Assembly: GCA_027494035.1 (NCBI GenBank)
Contig: JAOSJQ010000001.1
Span: 186,001 to 250,000, forward strand
Reading direction: 5' to 3'
DNA: 64,000 bases
Origin: UTCFX2 sp002050125
Lineage (GTDB): Bacteria > Chloroflexota > Anaerolineae > Anaerolineales > UBA4823
Shown: piece by piece, positions 60,932-64,000 of the stretch
Layout: each line of letters starts with the position of its first letter
Numbering within the stretch: the first letter of the stretch is position 1
Program-made: the position numbers and the translations under genes
Notes under the pieces: generated by a model
What the model was told of the DNA's origin: nothing
Databases searched by the model: none
Seen by the model: the letters and a program-made list of their open reading frames with translations, nothing else

Positions 60932-61921
60932 TTATTTCGTCTCGATAAACTGGTTGGTAAATGCTTTGTCCAATTCCAATGGGGCTTCGAGCATTCCCAT
61001 TTCCAGCAGCACGCGCTGCATATTCTCCCAGGATTCGAGCGATGAATAACCTGGGCGATCCGTCTTCCAAAACTCCAGCGAAGCGTTCAACACCGCCTTT
61101 TGCACCTCTTGCTGCTGCGGGTCCAGGTCTCCGATGTATTTTTTGCATATTTCAAACGCCTCGTCCGGATGATCGAGGGTATAAGCAATACCTTTCAGCA
61201 TCGCCCGAACCATTCGTTGAACCAAATCCGGATTTTCCGCGATCGTTTTTTCATTGGAAAGCAATCCATTCGATGACAGCTCTACATAGTCTGCCACTCT
61301 CACAAGATCGATCGCGTAGCCCAGTTTGGCAAGCTGGATCGGCTCGTTATTAGCATAAATCACTACGCTGTCAACCCTTTTACTTACAAGCGCTTCCACT
61401 TGATTGAAGCCAATCGAATCCAGACGAACGTCGTCCTCCGTCAAATTGCCGGCGTCCAACAGCGCCCTTAGTCCAATATAGCTGGCGCCGAACAGACCAG
61501 GCAAGCCTATTTTCATCCCCTTCAGATCGGCTGGGGTTTTTATCCCCTTGTCCGCCATTGAGGCAACCGCCACCGGATAATCGTGCCACCAAGCCAGGAC
61601 ATACACCACAGGCAAACCCTGGGCGCGGGCAAGCAATACTTGCTCGCCCGAAACGAGCGAAAAAGGCAGCTCATTTGCGCCGACAAGCGCCACGCCGTCC
61701 GTTTCGGTGCTGTAATCAAACTCAATTTCCAAGCCAGCCTGCCGAAAAAAACCTTTTTCGGCTGCGACATAGAAAGGCGCATATTGGACATTGGGGATGT
61801 ACCCCATCGGCAGGCGGATCTTTTGTGGCTCATTTGCGGCTGGTCGTGAGGCTGAATTTGGGCTGCAAGCCGGAAGAACGACCAGGAACGCAATGAGTAG
61901 CAAGCAGGTTTTCTTTATCAT
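60932..61921 (-). CDS. ribY: Substrate-binding lipoprotein of an FMN-regulated ABC importer (RibY type)
   Basis: 329 residues, lipobox VLPACSP (Cys19), NMT1/THI5-like fold with MGYIPNVQYAPFYVAAEKGF, GIKTPADLKGMKIGLPG and FNQVEALVSKRVDSV. The THI5-like family serves thiamine-precursor (ThiY) and riboflavin (RibY) importers. The upstream FMN riboswitch makes riboflavin the likely substrate. It begins 18 bases after the permease and ends 46 bases before the ATPase. Confidence 0.82.
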   Translation of the reverse strand: MIKKTCLLLIAFLVVLPACSPNSASRPAANEPQKIRLPMGYIPNVQYAPFYVAAEKGFFRQAGLEIEFDYSTETDGVALVGANELPFSLVSGEQVLLARAQGLPVVYVLAWWHDYPVAVASMADKGIKTPADLKGMKIGLPGLFGASYIGLRALLDAGNLTEDDVRLDSIGFNQVEALVSKRVDSVVIYANNEPIQLAKLGYAIDLVRVADYVELSSNGLLSNEKTIAENPDLVQRMVRAMLKGIAYTLDHPDEAFEICKKYIGDLDPQQQEVQKAVLNASLEFWKTDRPGYSSLESWENMQRVLLEMGMLEAPLELDKAFTNQFIETK

Positions 61922-61939
61922 TTGAACTTCCCGTTTCTC

Positions 61940-62749
61940 TTAGATTTGTTTAAGTGATTGGTCTTCCGGCTCACGCCAGGACAGCAGTTTTTTCTCAAGC
62001 AAGATAACCGAGGTGTACAGGCTGATTGCAAGGAAAACCAGAGCAAAGACCGCTACAAACACCAGCGCGGTATCATACTGGCCGCGCGCCCGATTGATCA
62101 TGAAGCCCAGCCCACGATCGGAGCCGACAAATTCGCCGACCACCGCGCCGATGACCGAAAGCGTCGCCCCAATCCGTAACCCGCCCAAAAAGACCGGCAT
62201 CGCAGATGGAATCTCAAGATAGCGAATGGTTTGCAGGCGCGTCGCCTGGAGGGATCGCATCAGGTCTTGCAAATCCTCCGGAACAGATTTCAAACCCACC
62301 ACGGTATTCACCAATACTGGAAAGAAGACGATCAGGGCGCAAATCAAAATTTTCGAGAACAAACCCGCTCCGAACCAAATCACCAGCAACGGGGCAATTG
62401 CCACAATTGGCACAGATTGGCTGGCAACAATATAAGGAGACAACATGCGCTCAACCAGTCTGGACTTTGCCAGGAAATACCCCAGGACAGTTGCAAATAC
62501 CACACCGATCGTAAGACCCACCAACACTTCGACCAGCGTAACCCAAAGATGGCGCAAAAGGCTGCCATCGCCGAGCACTGTCATAAATTTGTTCCAGACC
62601 AACCCTGGAGGCGGCAGGATAAATGGCGGGTATTGCGTAACATAGACTGCCATTTTCCAGACTACAAACAGACCCAGGATAGAAAGCGGAACGATCACCA
62701 GGCGCCGTAGATTTGGTATTCGCACGCCACGCCGCATTTGTTCCATCAT
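61940..62749 (-). CDS. ribX: ABC transporter permease, FMN-regulated (RibX type)
   Basis: 269 residues from ATG 62749 (alternatives at 62746 and 62767; 62767 lies next to the terminator U run and has no SD). It has about six membrane helices and the EAA-like loop RSLQATRLQTIRYLEIPSAM. The family is SsuC/ThiX. It is the first gene after the FMN aptamer and terminator, so riboflavin import is expected to be shut off at high FMN. Confidence 0.85.
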   Translation of the reverse strand: MMEQMRRGVRIPNLRRLVIVPLSILGLFVVWKMAVYVTQYPPFILPPPGLVWNKFMTVLGDGSLLRHLWVTLVEVLVGLTIGVVFATVLGYFLAKSRLVERMLSPYIVASQSVPIVAIAPLLVIWFGAGLFSKILICALIVFFPVLVNTVVGLKSVPEDLQDLMRSLQATRLQTIRYLEIPSAMPVFLGGLRIGATLSVIGAVVGEFVGSDRGLGFMINRARGQYDTALVFVAVFALVFLAISLYTSVILLEKKLLSWREPEDQSLKQI

Positions 62750-62768
62750 ACATATCTCGTCGTTCATC

Positions 62769-62797
62769 AAAAAAGCCCCGTGCTTGAAAAACGGGGC
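62769..62797 (-). terminator. Riboswitch-controlled intrinsic terminator
   Basis: On the minus strand GCCCCGT pairs with ACGGGGC (62797-62791 and 62781-62775), followed by six T (62774-62769). It lies 55 bases after the FMN aptamer and immediately before the permease start, the layout of a transcription-attenuating FMN riboswitch. Confidence 0.85.
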
Positions 62798-62851
62798 AAT
62801 ATCTCATACCGCGCAACGGATCCGGGATACTAAATCCCGCCGCAACGCTGA

Positions 62852-62994
62852 GCCTTCTTCCATCCGGACTATACCGTCGGCTCCGGAGTTTCACCGGATC
62901 CTGTCCTCAAAAGAGGACTCGCGGGCTTTACCGCCGATCGGGAATAGGTTTGGGCAGCCTGAGCTGCACAAACTTTCACCCTGCCCCGAAGGTT
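62852..62994 (-). ncRNA. FMN riboswitch (RFN element)
   Basis: On the minus strand the order of conserved blocks matches the RFN consensus: CCTTCGGGGCAGGGTGAAA at the 5' side, GATCGGCGGTAAAGCCCGCGA in the middle (central G-rich and P4 region), CCGGTGAAACTCCGGAGCCG and GACGGTATAGTCCGGATGGA, closing with GAAGG pairing the initial CCTTC. About 143 nt. It controls the downstream ribX-ribY-ATPase genes through the terminator at 62769-62797. An antiterminator-capable hairpin (GGGATTTAGTATCCC) lies between them. Confidence 0.93.
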
Positions 62995-63047
62995 TCCATT
63001 CGAGCGTCTCAACCCTCGAATGGGTTTTCAATTGTTCTTGCTCATCT

Positions 63048-63053
63048 ATTATA
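63048..63053 (-). promoter_or_regulatory. -10 for the FMN-riboswitch transcript
   Basis: TATAAT on the minus strand, about 55 bases upstream of the aptamer. The -35 is not obvious. This and the riboswitch fill the 389-base gap to the plus-strand gene at 63160. Confidence 0.45.
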
Positions 63054-63079
63054 ACTCAGTGGAAGGAAATTGGAATGAT

Positions 63080-63088
63080 TGGTATACT
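63080..63088 (+). promoter_or_regulatory. Extended -10 for the VanW-family gene
   Basis: TGGTATACT on the plus strand, 71 bases before the ATG at 63160. It fits the extended -10 pattern seen elsewhere in the window. Confidence 0.45.
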
Positions 63089-63159
63089 GGTTTCCTAAAA
63101 CGGGTTCCTCTTCTTGCATTAAAGAGGAACTTATCTGTTTACATCATCGTCCAGTAGGT

Positions 63160-64000
63160 ATGTCTCTCAGGTACAGACAAGCCGTGCCAGCGCCGCATCT
63201 CTATCCAGAGGACCCTTATTTAGCCCGTCAATCCGCTCGCCCGATTGTATTCAGACTGCCGCGGCGGCAGAGGGGCACGCACCTTCTGCTCGCGCTTGCG
63301 TTTCTGACGGCAATTGGGTTTGCGGCAGTTCTGTTAGCAGCCGCTCTTGGCGCAGCGTTATTCTATGGATATTACGAGCTGGGCGAACGCATTTACCCAG
63401 GGGTCAGCGCCGGCGCGCTGGATTTGGGCGGCGCCACGCAGCCGGAGGCGGTTCGAATGCTCGACAAGCGCTGGAACCAGGAAGCATCCATCCTGGTGAC
63501 CAATGGTCTGCAAAACCGCCTCTTCACCCCTGGGGAATTGGGGATCTCGCTGGATGCCCGCGCAACCACGCAGTCTGCCTACAATATCGGACGGCGCGGC
63601 TCACTGATGGCGCGCCTGGCGCAGATTTATGTGAGCTGGAAGGATCATTGGCAAATTCAGCCCATGGTCGCTTTGGATCTTCAGACCGCCCGCAGCGCGC
63701 TTGAGGCTACCAACCCTCTGATGAGCAAAGCCCCTATCGATGCAACGATTCGCGTTGAGAGGGATGAACTGGTCGCGGTCCCGGCAGAATTGGGATATTC
63801 CCTCAACATAGATGAGAGCCTGAAAACCCTGCAAGCTGATGCAGCCCTGGTGCTGCAAAACGGCGTGTTGGCTGCACTGCCTCAACCCGTACCGGCAGCG
63901 ATTTCAGACGCCACGCCCCTCCTGACTGAAGCAAAACGCATCCTGGACCAGCCCGCAATCGTGCAGGTGTACGACCCGATCAGCGATGAAAGCGGCGAAT
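63160..64000 (+). CDS. VanW-family / PG_binding_4 cell-envelope protein (partial)
   Basis: Begins MSLRYRQAVPAPHLYPEDPY and continues in frame past the right edge; 280 codons are visible. A basic N-terminal tail is followed by one membrane helix (about 48-72). Extracytoplasmic repeats then have GVSAGALDLGGATQPEAVRM, LFTPGELGISLDARATTQSA and YNIGRRGSL, which match the PG_binding_4 domain found in YoaR/VanW-type proteins. The catalytic/VanW part would lie beyond the window. A transpeptidase (YkuD)-linked architecture is possible but cannot be seen. Confidence 0.8.
   Translation, partial: MSLRYRQAVPAPHLYPEDPYLARQSARPIVFRLPRRQRGTHLLLALAFLTAIGFAAVLLAAALGAALFYGYYELGERIYPGVSAGALDLGGATQPEAVRMLDKRWNQEASILVTNGLQNRLFTPGELGISLDARATTQSAYNIGRRGSLMARLAQIYVSWKDHWQIQPMVALDLQTARSALEATNPLMSKAPIDATIRVERDELVAVPAELGYSLNIDESLKTLQADAALVLQNGVLAALPQPVPAAISDATPLLTEAKRILDQPAIVQVYDPISDESGE

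Noticed and set aside
62769..62997. TPP (thiamine) riboswitch upstream of the THI5-like importer
   Set aside because: The conserved blocks (GGGGCAGGGTGAAA, GGCGGTAAAGCCCGCGA, GACGGTATAGTCCGGATG) are those of the FMN aptamer, and no TPP CUGAGA element is present.
1..64000. CRISPR arrays, IS elements, integrases, rRNA genes
   Set aside because: No repeat-spacer periodicity, transposase/integrase motifs or rRNA sequence seen on reading the window.

Overview
The window reads as a chromosomal segment of a Gram-negative-like, rod-shaped, respiratory or facultatively anaerobic bacterium, most likely Chloroflexota (class Anaerolineae or a relative). This placement is an inference from gene content. 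It rests on an FMN-riboswitch-controlled RibXY-type riboflavin ABC transporter, ferredoxin-dependent 2-oxoacid oxidoreductase, nuoBCDI without NADH-oxidising subunits, a Ccm system with a variant CcmH, many lipoproteins with Thr/Pro/Ala-rich linkers, and proteins ending in zinc ribbons. I see no rRNA, CRISPR array, insertion sequence or phage gene. One tRNA (Gln, CTG) is present.

Layout. 0-7 kb (minus strand): sucCD, tRNA-Gln, a Zn/Mn-type ABC transporter and a stand-alone xanthine-dehydrogenase-type molybdopterin subunit. 7-10.6 kb: glnS (plus) converging on gltX (minus). 10.7-18.4 kb (minus): a cell-shape and division block, mreB-mreC-mreD-mrdA-minC-minD-minE-rodA. 18.5-22.2 kb (minus): a GntR-type regulator and korAB. 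22.3-27.3 kb (minus): a metal/cobalamin-receptor-like protein, an M20 amidohydrolase, a PIG-L deacetylase, a PSP1/RicT protein and an Mrp ATPase. 27.3-30.6 kb (minus): iscX-nuoB-nuoC-nuoD-nuoI, divergent from a SufR-like regulator. 31.4-35.5 kb (plus): two tandem paralogous lipoproteins, a Nudix hydrolase, a DapF homologue with both catalytic cysteines replaced by serine, and a membrane protein. 35.5-44.2 kb (minus): a full cytochrome c maturation operon (ccmE-F-H-G, zinc-ribbon protein, diheme cytochrome, ccmA-B-C-D). 44.5-59.1 kb (plus): a multiheme electron-transfer island. 59.2-63 kb (minus): a secreted zinc-ribbon protein and a riboflavin-type ABC transporter behind an FMN riboswitch. The window ends inside a VanW/PG_binding_4 protein.

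The most notable system is the 44.5-59.1 kb island. It encodes an octaheme lipoprotein with a collagen-like Gly-X-Y tract, a membrane-anchored octaheme cytochrome, a Tat-type four-cluster ferredoxin, an NrfD/HmcC quinone-interacting membrane protein, two very small proteins, two successive nonaheme-cytochrome plus cytochrome-b pairs (the second b subunit fused to a monoheme domain), a NarL-type two-component system and an internally duplicated decaheme lipoprotein. Together these carry 45 CXXCH motifs. No molybdopterin or other terminal catalytic subunit is encoded, so it looks like a quinol-to-periplasm or extracellular electron conduit. The adjacent Ccm operon would supply heme attachment and has a CXXXY-type CcmE.

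Quality note. Seven genes (znuA-like, XDH subunit, gltX, mreB, PSP1, the 59-60 kb zinc-ribbon gene, the riboflavin ABC ATPase) are each broken by a single-base shift. An eighth event probably separates nuoC and nuoD. Correcting one base restores a family-length protein in each case, and most events lie in G/C runs. I read these mainly as sequencing indels rather than real decay, and give coordinates for the restored genes. Promoters are often of the extended -10 type (TGnTATAAT).
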